Shown here in pieces: positions 51,765-59,771 of a DNA stretch of 64,000 nt; the first letter of the stretch is position 1; each line of letters starts with the position of its first letter. The translations under genes were made by a program, and so were the position numbers. The notes under the pieces were generated by a model. The model was not told the DNA's origin. It did no database searches and saw nothing but the letters and a program-made list of their open reading frames with translations. Origin of the DNA: Maribacter vaceletii (GTDB taxonomy: Bacteria > Bacteroidota > Bacteroidia > Flavobacteriales > Flavobacteriaceae); NCBI RefSeq assembly GCF_003634105.1, contig NZ_RBIQ01000010.1, positions 1-64,000 on the forward strand, written 5' to 3'.

Positions 51765-52220
51765 CTATTTCTTTAACCTAACGGTCCACTCAAAATTAAA
51801 AGTAGATACTACTACCCCACCTTCATTAGTTCCTATAGATTGCATCCAAAGGGTTTGCCCCTCTCCTGTAGCAATGGCTTTATCTAAAGCTTCTTTAATT
51901 TTATCCCCATCTTCACAAACAAAGGTAATTTTACCTGTAGCTTTTTTAGAAAAATTTGCATTATTATTAGCTACTAGCATAGATATTTTCTTTCCACTAT
52001 CTTCAATTTGGTCTATCATCATAGCTCCTGTTGTGAGTTCAGCTGCCATCCCTTGTACTGCCCAAAACATAGATCTAAATGGGTTTTGATTAAACCATTT
52101 ATACTTTACAGTAACTACTGCCCTCTTTTTATCTATAGATTGTAAACGAACACCACACCACCATGCAGACGGAAGTTTAAAAAAAGTGAACGTGTTGAAT
52201 TTACTGGTTGAAACAGGCAT
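51765..52220 (-). CDS. DUF4442-family hotdog-fold protein
   Basis: A 151-residue hotdog protein: RLQSIDKKRAVVTVKYKWFN, then QNPFRSMFWAVQGMAAELTT (the PaaI-like helix, family motif N-P-F-x-S-x-x-G/A) and KKATGKITFVCEDGDKIKE. It would be a thioesterase-like enzyme or a non-catalytic member. It lies before AIM24 on the same strand and is divergent from DUF4870. The substrate is unknown. Confidence 0.85.
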   Translation of the reverse strand: MPVSTSKFNTFTFFKLPSAWWCGVRLQSIDKKRAVVTVKYKWFNQNPFRSMFWAVQGMAAELTTGAMMIDQIEDSGKKISMLVANNNANFSKKATGKITFVCEDGDKIKEALDKAIATGEGQTLWMQSIGTNEGGVVVSTFNFEWTVRLKK

Positions 52221-52301
52221 ATATCTTTATTTTTCTATAAATATACTTGATATATTACGAATCTTAAAATGTTAATTTTATGTTAAATTACAGTACTTTG
52301 T

Positions 52302-52334
52302 TTTGCATAGTACCTTTTTTTAGACATATATTTG
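52302..52334 (+). promoter_or_regulatory. Complete Bacteroidota promoter of the DUF4870 gene
   Basis: TTTG (52302-52305) and TATATTTG (52327-52334) are separated by 21 bases, a full match to the TTTG/TAnnTTTG consensus. The ATG at 52354 lies 19 bases downstream. Confidence 0.65.
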
Positions 52335-52353
52335 CATAAGAAACTAATAGGTC

Positions 52354-52836
52354 ATGACAGAAACCATAACAAAACACGAGAAAAATTTGTCTGCATTAAT
52401 ACATGCATCTACCTTTTCTAAATTCTTTATTCCTTTTGGAAATTTTATTATTCCATTAGTATTATGGACCGCAAATAAAAAAGAATATAGTTTTGTAGAT
52501 TATAATGGAAAACAGGCCATTAACTTTCAAATAAGTCTGCTGCTCTATTCTATTCTTTTAGGAATAATAAGTGTTCCTTTTATTATTGGAATGCTCCCTA
52601 ATATTATGGATTTTAATCTTTTTGGATTATCAGACTTAAGTAATTATAACAATTTAAACCTGCATTTTGACTTAGATAATTTTTTATTTAGCAAGTGGAT
52701 GATTCCTTTAGGAATTACTGGTTTGGCACAAGCAGCACTTTTTATTATTAATGTAGTATATACTATAATGGCAACTTTAAAAACTAACGAAGGGGAAACT
52801 TTTAGCTACCCTATTACTATAAAATTTATAAAATAA
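52354..52836 (+). CDS. DUF4870-domain membrane protein
   Basis: A 160-residue membrane protein with three or four helices: LIHASTFSKFFIPFGNFIIP, then LVLWTANKKEYSFVDYNGKQ, AINFQISLLLYSILLGIISV and the last helix before KTNEGETFSYPITIKFIK. The KK-x-Y-x-F-V-D-x-x-G-K-Q-A-I-N-F-Q motif is diagnostic. This Tic20-like family has no established function. It has its own perfect promoter and precedes the PadR/PspC genes by 134 bases. Confidence 0.88.
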   Translation: MTETITKHEKNLSALIHASTFSKFFIPFGNFIIPLVLWTANKKEYSFVDYNGKQAINFQISLLLYSILLGIISVPFIIGMLPNIMDFNLFGLSDLSNYNNLNLHFDLDNFLFSKWMIPLGITGLAQAALFIINVVYTIMATLKTNEGETFSYPITIKFIK

Positions 52837-52876
52837 AAATCAATCAAGAGTTTATTCATCAATCAACCCACATATT

Positions 52877-52930
52877 CCGTACCTAGAGCTATAGTCTCTT
52901 AATCACAGACATAAAAAACTTTAGGTACGG
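52877..52930. promoter_or_regulatory. 9-bp inverted repeat before padR
   Basis: CCGTACCTA (52877-52885) and TAGGTACGG (52922-52930) are exact complements with 36 bases between. AGAG/CTCT forms a smaller nested dyad (52885-52899). It lies 41 bases before the padR ATG and may be the operator of PadR or a structured leader. Confidence 0.4.
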
Positions 52931-52970
52931 CTTATGAAAACGAACAGTTAATTAAATAGATTATGAAATT

Positions 52971-53309
52971 ATGAATGTAGAAAATACAAAAGCACAAATG
53001 CGTAAAGGTGTGCTAGAATATTGCATTTTATCTATCCTAAATGGTAAAGATAAATATGCTTCTGAAATTCTAGCTACTCTAAAAGACGCTAAGATGCTTG
53101 TGGTAGAGGGTACTATATACCCTTTATTAACAAGACTTAAGAATGCTGGCTTACTAAATTATAGATGGGAAGAATCTACCTCTGGACCGCCACGAAAATA
53201 TTATACACTTACCGAAACCGGAAAAGTATTTTTAAAAGAATTAGATAGTACTTGGGACGAATTAAGAAATGCTACTAATGTAGTAACCAACACAAAAAAT
53301 AACGCATAA
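52971..53309 (+). CDS. PadR-family transcriptional regulator
   Basis: A 112-residue winged-helix regulator: MRKGVLEYCILSILNGKDKY, ASEILATLKDAKMLVVEGTI, YPLLTRLKNAGLLNYRWEES and TSGPPRKYYTLTETGKVFL are the full PadR pattern. Its ATG-stop region overlaps the PspC gene start by one base, so both are translated together. In Flavobacteriia this PadR-PspC pair is constant. A dyad at 52877 may be its operator. Confidence 0.93.
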   Translation: MNVENTKAQMRKGVLEYCILSILNGKDKYASEILATLKDAKMLVVEGTIYPLLTRLKNAGLLNYRWEESTSGPPRKYYTLTETGKVFLKELDSTWDELRNATNVVTNTKNNA

Positions 53310-55081
53310 TGAACAAGACCGTAAACATAAACTTAGCTAATGTTCTTTTTCATATAGATGAAGAAGCTTACAATAAAATGCGACGCTATTTAGAAGCTAT
53401 AAAACGATCTTTTGCAAATACCGCTGGTAGCGATGAAATTCTTGCAGATATTGAAGCTCGTATTGCAGAACTCTTTCATGAAAAATTAGAAAATGAAAGA
53501 CAAGTAATTACAAATAAAGAAGTAGATGAGGTAATTACCATTATGGGGCAGCCAGAGGACTACATGGTAGATGAAGATATTTTTGAGGATGAACCAGCTC
53601 CAAAGAAAGAGAAAAAGAAAGTAAAAAAATTATATAGAGATACAGAACTTAAATATGTTGCTGGTGTTTCCTCTGGGTTAGCACATTACGTAGGTATAGA
53701 CCCATTATGGATTCGTTTATTATGGGTTTTCTTTACCATTGGTTCTGGCGGAGGTTTTATTCTTATTTATGGCTTATTATGGATTCTTATACCGGAAGCT
53801 TCTAGTACGTCTCAAAAATTAGATATGCGCGGCGAAGCCGTAAATATTAGTAATATAGAACGTAAAGTTAAAGAGGGTTTTGATGAGGTAGCTGAAAAAG
53901 TTAAAAGTGTGGACTATGAAAAAGTAGGAAACCAAGTTAAAAGCAGTGGTAAAACCTTTTTTGATGTTATTGGCGAAATTATAATGTTCTTTTTTAAGAT
54001 ATTTGGAAAATTTATAGGCATTATTCTTATAATAATTGGTGCTAGTACTATTTTAGGACTCTTTATTGGTTTTATAGCTGTTGGCACTTTAGACTGGGTA
54101 CATTTACCTGGGTTTAATAATTTTATAACCAATTCTTCACAAGCTCCAGTTTGGTTACTTTCTTTACTAGTATTCTTTGCTATAGGAATTCCATTTTTCT
54201 TTTTACTGTATTTAGGATTAAAGATTTTAGTAAAAAACTTAAAATCTATAGGAAACATAGCTAAATTCTCTTTATTAGGACTTTGGATTATTTCTATAAT
54301 AAGCTTAATAATTATTGGCGTTAGAGAAGCTGCAGCGCATGCATATTCTGGTAACGTTACTACAGAACATGAGTTATATATAGATACTCCTAGAGACACT
54401 GTATTTATTTCATCTGTATCTTCTAAATTACACGAGAATAGAGGAAACATTCATATGGACGGATTAATTATGAGTTATGATGACAATGGCGAAGAAGTAA
54501 TATTATCAGAAGACGTTCGTATAAACATTAAAAGATCTAAAGATTCTATTATTAGGTTAGAGGTTAGGAAAGAAGCAAACGGAGCCTCTTTCAACGCAGC
54601 ACGGGAAACTGCAGACCAAATAAATTATAGCTATAAAGTAGAAGGTAATACTATAATTTTAGATAACTTTTTAACCTTAAAAGGAACTAATAAATTTAAC
54701 GACCTAGAAGTAAAAGCTACGCTTTATCTACCAGAAAACACTATTCTAAATTACAGTAAAAGTAATAATCGATGCTGGAGTACGCACACCAATAACGATC
54801 ATGATATGAATGGTTGTGAACTTACTAAATACTCTTGGAAAATTGCTAAAGACAATCAATTGGTATGTTTAGATTGCCCAAAAGAAAAAGAACGTGAAGA
54901 AGAAAACAAGGTTATTATTAATGAAAATGGCATTAAAATCAATGTTAATGAAAACGGCGAAAACAACAAAATTCTAATTAATGAAGATGGGATAGATATT
55001 GATGTTAAAGACAATGGCGAAACTTTTAAAATGAAAATAGACGAAAACGGTATAGATATAAACACGAACGAAGACAATTAA
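53309..55081 (+). CDS. PspC-domain membrane protein
   Basis: This encodes 590 residues. An N-terminal HAAS-like helical domain (1-100) and the PspC domain (about 105-170: YRDTELKYVAGVSSGLAHYV, RLLWVFFTIGSGGGFILIYG) are followed by further transmembrane helices (about 220-350) and a periplasmic beta-rich region. The last 70 residues hold degenerate repeats such as INENGIKINVNENGE, INEDGIDIDVKDNGE and IDENGIDINTNED. In enterics PspC senses envelope damage. The gene is coupled to padR and followed by head-GIN. Confidence 0.9.
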   Translation: MNKTVNINLANVLFHIDEEAYNKMRRYLEAIKRSFANTAGSDEILADIEARIAELFHEKLENERQVITNKEVDEVITIMGQPEDYMVDEDIFEDEPAPKKEKKKVKKLYRDTELKYVAGVSSGLAHYVGIDPLWIRLLWVFFTIGSGGGFILIYGLLWILIPEASSTSQKLDMRGEAVNISNIERKVKEGFDEVAEKVKSVDYEKVGNQVKSSGKTFFDVIGEIIMFFFKIFGKFIGIILIIIGASTILGLFIGFIAVGTLDWVHLPGFNNFITNSSQAPVWLLSLLVFFAIGIPFFFLLYLGLKILVKNLKSIGNIAKFSLLGLWIISIISLIIIGVREAAAHAYSGNVTTEHELYIDTPRDTVFISSVSSKLHENRGNIHMDGLIMSYDDNGEEVILSEDVRINIKRSKDSIIRLEVRKEANGASFNAARETADQINYSYKVEGNTIILDNFLTLKGTNKFNDLEVKATLYLPENTILNYSKSNNRCWSTHTNNDHDMNGCELTKYSWKIAKDNQLVCLDCPKEKEREEENKVIINENGIKINVNENGENNKILINEDGIDIDVKDNGETFKMKIDENGIDINTNEDN

Positions 55082-55180
55082 TAAGCAACTCGGTTAACAA
55101 ATCTAACAACTGAGTATTAAAAACTAGTAACGCACAAACAAATACATCAATTTTACATTAATCAAAAAAAAACAACAATC

Positions 55181-55912
55181 ATGACAACCCTAGTAAAAAT
55201 TACCATCGCAATTATTATAACGCTCTTCCTATCTTCCTGTGGGTTCGATATTAATCTTGGAGACATGGGCTCTGGTATTAAAGGAAATAACATTATAGTA
55301 GATGAAAACAGAAACGTTAATGAAGACTTTACTATAGTATCTGTATCAGAAGGCATACAAGTATATGTAACACAAGCCGAGGGCTATAAAATATCTGTAA
55401 AAGGAGACGAAAATATTATTGACCTTATTGGTACAGATGTTAAAAACGGAAAACTGCATATTCATGCTATTAAAAATATTGGTAGAGCAACTAAAAAAGT
55501 TTTTGTTTCCTTACCTAATATTGATGGCCTAAAAAGTTCTAGCGGTTCTCATTTGGTAACAGAAAATACTATTAAGAGTAATAATTTAGAAATTGATGCC
55601 AGTAGCGGTTCTATTTTAAATGCAGAAATTTCTTGTAATGATTTAGAGGTAGATGCTAGTAGTGGTGCTAATATTTCTATCTCTGGCAAAGCAAAAAATT
55701 CTGATATAGATGGTAGTAGTGGTGCCAACATAAAAGCTAAAGACCTTGCTACAGCAATTTGTTCTGCAGAGGCTAGTAGTGGCTCTAATATAAAAATTCA
55801 TGTTTCCGAGTCTTTACATGCAGATGCTAGTAGTGGCGGTAATATTTCTTATTCAGGTGACGCCAGCGTTCAAAAAAAGAAGTCGGTTTCTGGTAGTGTA
55901 CATAAATACTAA
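55181..55912 (+). CDS. Head-GIN (DUF2807) lipoprotein
   Basis: A 243-residue lipoprotein with LFLSSC (Cys20) and one DUF2807 beta-helix. Five to six turns are marked by the repeat (D/E)ASSG(S/A/G): SSSGSHL, DASSGSI, DASSGANI, DGSSGANI, EASSGSNI and DASSGGNI. Such proteins face the periplasm, and the family is often found with PspC. The function is unknown. A terminator follows at 55951. Confidence 0.88.
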   Translation: MTTLVKITIAIIITLFLSSCGFDINLGDMGSGIKGNNIIVDENRNVNEDFTIVSVSEGIQVYVTQAEGYKISVKGDENIIDLIGTDVKNGKLHIHAIKNIGRATKKVFVSLPNIDGLKSSSGSHLVTENTIKSNNLEIDASSGSILNAEISCNDLEVDASSGANISISGKAKNSDIDGSSGANIKAKDLATAICSAEASSGSNIKIHVSESLHADASSGGNISYSGDASVQKKKSVSGSVHKY

Positions 55913-55950
55913 AAAATTAAATTAGCCCGTAGTTAACCAATAGTTAACTA

Positions 55951-55980
55951 AAAATCCGTTGAATTTCAGCGGATTTTCTT
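55951..55980 (+). terminator. Rho-independent terminator after head-GIN
   Basis: AAAATCCG (55951-55958) pairs with CGGATTTT (55970-55977), then CTTTG. Confidence 0.7.
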
Positions 55981-56015
55981 TGTTGTAGTAGGTACATAAT
56001 TTCTATATTAGTATC

Positions 56016-57026
56016 ATGCAAATACAATTAAAAAAATACACCCTTAGTTTAAAACATACGTTTAGCATTTCTAGAGAATCGCACGATTTTCAAGACTCTC
56101 TAGTTACTTGTTTGTCTTTAAATGGAGAAACAGGTTTTGGTGAAGCTACTGCAAACCCTTACTACAAAATTACTGTAGAAAGCATGATGCAAGAAATTAA
56201 AAAAATTGAAAAAGAAATAATCTCTTTTAATTTTACTACGCCAGAACTATTTTATCAATTTCTTGTAGATAAGGGACTTACTAATTTTGCAATTTGTGCT
56301 TTAGATTTAGCTGCACACGATTTATATGGCAAATTACAAGGAAAAACCCTGTATAGTTTATGGAATACAAATATTGAAAAATATCCTACAACCAACTACA
56401 CTATAGGTATTGCAAGTATTGATGAAATGGTTGCTAAAATGAAAGAAAAGCCATGGCCTATTTATAAAATAAAGCTAGGAACAGATAAGGATGTTGCTAT
56501 TGTTAAAGAGCTTAGAAAACATACAAATGCTATTTTTAGGATTGATGCTAATTGTGCCTGGAGTCCTGAAGAAACTATACATAATGCACCAATACTAAAA
56601 GATTTAGGGGTAGAGTTTTTAGAGCAGCCTTTAAAAGCTGATAATTGGGAAGGTATGGAAAAAGTAATGCATCATAGCATTTTACCCATTATTGCTGATG
56701 AAAGTTGTATCGTAGAATCTGATGTAGAAAAATGTGGTTTGCATTTTTCCGGAATAAATATAAAACTTACCAAATGTGGCGGGTTAACCCCTGCCCTACG
56801 TATGATTAAAAAAGGAAAAGAATTGGGCCTTAAAGTTATGGTTGGTTGTATGACAGAGTCTTCTGTTGGTATTTCAGCAATAGCACAGTTATTACCGCAG
56901 CTAGATTATGTAGATATGGATGGCGCCATGCTTTTAAAAGAAGATATAGCTCAAGGAGTACAAATAACAGATAATGGCTCTGTAGTATTTTCTAATCTAA
57001 ATGGAAGCGGTATTACTCTTTTGTAA
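56016..57026 (+). CDS. Dipeptide epimerase (L-Ala-D/L-Glu epimerase type, enolase superfamily)
   Basis: A 336-residue muconate-lactonising-group enzyme: KIKLGTDKD (first catalytic Lys), RIDANCAW, FLEQPL, IADESC for the metal ligands D/E/D and INIKLTKCGG (second Lys), ending MVGCMTESSVG. It epimerises L-Ala-D-Glu or similar dipeptides, a step of murein-peptide recycling. Its last base overlaps the ATG of the PLP-enzyme gene, indicating coupled translation. The true dipeptide specificity cannot be read from sequence. Confidence 0.88.
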   Translation: MQIQLKKYTLSLKHTFSISRESHDFQDSLVTCLSLNGETGFGEATANPYYKITVESMMQEIKKIEKEIISFNFTTPELFYQFLVDKGLTNFAICALDLAAHDLYGKLQGKTLYSLWNTNIEKYPTTNYTIGIASIDEMVAKMKEKPWPIYKIKLGTDKDVAIVKELRKHTNAIFRIDANCAWSPEETIHNAPILKDLGVEFLEQPLKADNWEGMEKVMHHSILPIIADESCIVESDVEKCGLHFSGINIKLTKCGGLTPALRMIKKGKELGLKVMVGCMTESSVGISAIAQLLPQLDYVDMDGAMLLKEDIAQGVQITDNGSVVFSNLNGSGITLL

Positions 57027-58081
57027 TGGAACATTATATAGACAGTTATCCAGGAAGAGAAATTAGTATTGATAGCGTTTCTCATTTATATTTTGGTGGC
57101 ACCTCTTACCTAGGATTGCAAACTAATAAGGATTTTCAGGAAATTTTTATTTCTAACGTAAAAAAGTATGGCACTAACTATGGAGCTTCCAGAAAATCTA
57201 ATGTGCGTTTTTCAGTATATGATGAAACCGAAAAGTATTTAGCTACTACTGTAGATTCCGAAGCCTGTATTACAATGTCATCCGGGTATTTAGCAGGGCA
57301 GCTAGTAGCCGATTATTATAATTCACCTAAGCACAAACTGTTTTATACCCCAAACACACATTGCGCTGTAAAACAAAACAATACAGCCACCTACAAAAGC
57401 TACGGACAACTGCAACAGGATGTTTATGAGCATATACAAGATAACTCTAAAAAAACACCAGTTATTCTTTTAGACTCTATAGATTTTTCTGGTCATAACT
57501 ACCCCAATTTTGAATCCTTAAAAAAGTTACCCATAAAAGAATGTATTTTAGTGGTTGACGATTCTCATGGCATTGGCATTCTTGGAGAAAATGGCGGCGG
57601 TGTTTTTCAATTTTTAAAAAAGCTAAAACCAAAAGAATTAATTGTTTGCTCTTCTTTAGGCAAAGGTTTTGCCATACAAGCAGGAGCTATTTTTGGAAAT
57701 AAAAAAACAATTTTTAATTTAATAAATACTCCATTTTTTGGTGGCGCTAGTCCAGCAACACCTGCAAACATAGCTACGCTTAAAGACGCTAAAGCTATCT
57801 ATGCAATAAGTAGAGAAAAATTACATGCAAATACTACGTATTTTACCTCTAAAATAAAAAGATTAAGCTATTTTAACTTTATGAAAGGTCACCCGTCCTT
57901 TACATTTACAAATGAAAAACTTACCAACTATTTAATGCAAAACAAAGTTATAGTTACAAATTTTAACTACCCAAATAAAAACTCTCCTTTAATGAGTAGA
58001 ATAGTAATAAACGCTTTACACTTAAAAAACGATATAGACTTTTTAATAAAATGCTTATATAAATTTTCTGAAGAAAATTAA
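57026..58081 (+). CDS. Fold-type I PLP enzyme, aminotransferase/KBL-like
   Basis: A 351-residue PLP enzyme of the 2-amino-3-ketobutyrate-ligase/AOS family. It has YFGGTSYLGLQTNKDF at the start, YGTNYGASRKSNVRFSVYDE, VDDSHGIGILGENGGGVF (Asp and His contacting PLP) and the Schiff-base Lys in SSLGKGFAIQAGAIFG. It is about 45 residues shorter than classical KBL, mostly at the N-terminus. It is coupled to the dipeptide epimerase by a 1-base overlap, so it may act on the amino acid released from the peptide. The reaction is not known. Confidence 0.82.
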   Translation: MEHYIDSYPGREISIDSVSHLYFGGTSYLGLQTNKDFQEIFISNVKKYGTNYGASRKSNVRFSVYDETEKYLATTVDSEACITMSSGYLAGQLVADYYNSPKHKLFYTPNTHCAVKQNNTATYKSYGQLQQDVYEHIQDNSKKTPVILLDSIDFSGHNYPNFESLKKLPIKECILVVDDSHGIGILGENGGGVFQFLKKLKPKELIVCSSLGKGFAIQAGAIFGNKKTIFNLINTPFFGGASPATPANIATLKDAKAIYAISREKLHANTTYFTSKIKRLSYFNFMKGHPSFTFTNEKLTNYLMQNKVIVTNFNYPNKNSPLMSRIVINALHLKNDIDFLIKCLYKFSEEN

Positions 58082-58181
58082 ACTACCCTTTTATCTATTT
58101 AAAGAAAACTATTTTTTATTGTTATTATCTCAAAAAAATAACGTAACTTATTAGTAATTAACATCTTAAAAATAGATAACC

Positions 58182-58628
58182 ATGAAAAAATTATTAGGAT
58201 TGGTTTTCTTGATGCTTCTTTTGGTTTCTGTAACCAATTTTACATCATCAAAATCGCATGTTAAACCTTCTATGGAAGGAACTTGGGAACTCGTAAATCG
58301 GTATCATTATGATGGGATAAACGTATCAGACACTCTTCTGAATATTAACGGATATAGACAGGTAAAAATTTACAGTAAAGGCAAAGTTATGTGGACAAGA
58401 TACTCACCAGATGACCAGAATGAATGGTATGGGTATGGCACCTATAGCAAAACCGATACTAGTTTATCTGAAAAGTTAGAATACGGCTCTAAATCTATGA
58501 TGAAAATTATAGATACTGTTCAAGTGTTTAAATTTGAATTGCATTTAGAAAAAAACTTCTTCAGTCAAATTACATTAGATGCGCAAGGGCATCCAACTTT
58601 TTCAGAAAATTATAAACGTATAGACTAA
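58182..58628 (+). CDS. Exported lipocalin-like protein (DUF4488-like)
   Basis: A 148-residue protein with a signal peptide (1-22) and a small beta-barrel: MEGTWELVNRYHYDGINVSD, YRQVKIYSKGKVMWTRYSPD, WYGYGTYSKTDTSLSEKLEY and VQVFKFELHLEKNFFSQITL. The GTWE start and the following strand order recall DUF4488/lipocalin-like families. No ligand is known. A shared bidirectional terminator follows at 58640. Confidence 0.68.
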   Translation: MKKLLGLVFLMLLLVSVTNFTSSKSHVKPSMEGTWELVNRYHYDGINVSDTLLNINGYRQVKIYSKGKVMWTRYSPDDQNEWYGYGTYSKTDTSLSEKLEYGSKSMMKIIDTVQVFKFELHLEKNFFSQITLDAQGHPTFSENYKRID

Positions 58629-58639
58629 AAAATTAACAA

Positions 58640-58668
58640 AAAAGCCAGCATTAAAAATGCTGGCTTTT
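58640..58668. terminator. Bidirectional terminator between the lipocalin-like gene and trxB
   Basis: AAAAGCCAGCATT (58640-58652) and AATGCTGGCTTTT (58656-58668) are perfect 13-bp complements with a 3-base loop. Confidence 0.88.
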
Positions 58669-58686
58669 ACTATATTGAAAAAGAAC

Positions 58687-59652
58687 CTAAGCTACTTCTT
58701 CTGGTGTCTCTATAGCTGCTAAATAGCGTTCTGCATCTAAGGCTGCCATACAACCAGTACCTGCTGCTGTTACAGCCTGTCTATAATCTTTATCTTGTGC
58801 ATCTCCACAAGCAAAAACTCCTGGTAAATTAGTTTTAGTTGTTTTTCCTTCTGTTAGTAAATACCCAGTTTCATCCATATCTAATTGCCCTTTAAATATG
58901 TCTGTATTTGGCTTATGACCAATTGCAATAAACAACCCAGTAATAGCAATATCTTCTTTTTCTTGAGTTTGGTTATTTACCATACGTAAACCTTCTACTA
59001 CTTGGTCTCCCAATACCTCATCAACTTCCGTATTGTATTTAATTTCAATATTTGGAATACTCTCTACACGGTGCTGCATGGCTTTAGAAGCACGCATATA
59101 GTCCTTGCGTACTAACATAGTAACTTTATTACAAATATTAGATAAGTAAGAAGCTTCTTCTGCCGCAGTATCTCCTGCACCAACTATAGCAACATCTTGT
59201 TTTTTATAAAAGAAACCGTCACAAACCGCACAAGCAGATACTCCGCCTCCACGTAATTTTTGCTCACTAGGTAAGCCTAAATATTTTGCTGTTGCTCCTG
59301 TAGAAATAATAATAGTTTCTGCTTCTATAACTTTATCGTTATCTACAGTTACTTTATGTATTCCACCAACTTTATCACTTAATTCAGTTGCAGTTATCAT
59401 CCCAATACGAACTTCTGTACCAAAACGCTCTGCTTGTTGCTGTAATTGCACCATCATTGTTGGGCCATCAATACCTTCTGGATATCCCGGAAAATTATCC
59501 ACTTCTGTAGTAGTAGTTAATTGCCCGCCTGGTTCCATACCTGTATAAAGTACAGGTTTTAAATCTGCTCTAGAAGCATAAATTGCAGCAGTATATCCTG
59601 CTGGTCCAGAACCTATGATTAATGTTTTTATTCTTTCTATACTATCAGACAT
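58687..59652 (-). CDS. trxB: Thioredoxin-disulfide reductase
   Basis: A 321-residue flavoenzyme: FAD motif GSGPAG (14-19), EPGGQLTTTTEVDNFPGYPE, the redox-active CAVC (141-144), the NADPH motif VGAGDTAAEEA and the C-terminal FACGDAQDKDYRQAVTAAGTG. It keeps thioredoxin reduced with NADPH. The length is standard. It is single with a promoter-like TACTTTTG on the minus strand at 59678-59685. Confidence 0.97.
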   Translation of the reverse strand: MSDSIERIKTLIIGSGPAGYTAAIYASRADLKPVLYTGMEPGGQLTTTTEVDNFPGYPEGIDGPTMMVQLQQQAERFGTEVRIGMITATELSDKVGGIHKVTVDNDKVIEAETIIISTGATAKYLGLPSEQKLRGGGVSACAVCDGFFYKKQDVAIVGAGDTAAEEASYLSNICNKVTMLVRKDYMRASKAMQHRVESIPNIEIKYNTEVDEVLGDQVVEGLRMVNNQTQEKEDIAITGLFIAIGHKPNTDIFKGQLDMDETGYLLTEGKTTKTNLPGVFACGDAQDKDYRQAVTAAGTGCMAALDAERYLAAIETPEEVA

Positions 59653-59677
59653 AGTTTATAAATTTATTTGAGTTATA

Positions 59678-59709
59678 CAAAAGTAGGTTTTTGGCTCTAA
59701 TCCTTACAA
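59678..59709 (-). promoter_or_regulatory. trxB promoter
   Basis: Read on the minus strand, TACTTTTG (59685-59678) fits TAnnTTTG and a TTG -33 box (59709-59707) lies 21 bases upstream. Confidence 0.5.
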
Positions 59710-59771
59710 TTAAAGTATTAAAACTTTAGTAATAAGAATGTAAAACTATACCTCTACCTCAACTTTTAATC

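Noticed and set aside
53914-54450. 178-codon open frame on the minus strand inside the PspC gene
   Set aside because: Its residues are Lys/Ile/Pro-rich low-complexity antisense of transmembrane codons, and the plus strand has a complete PspC protein.
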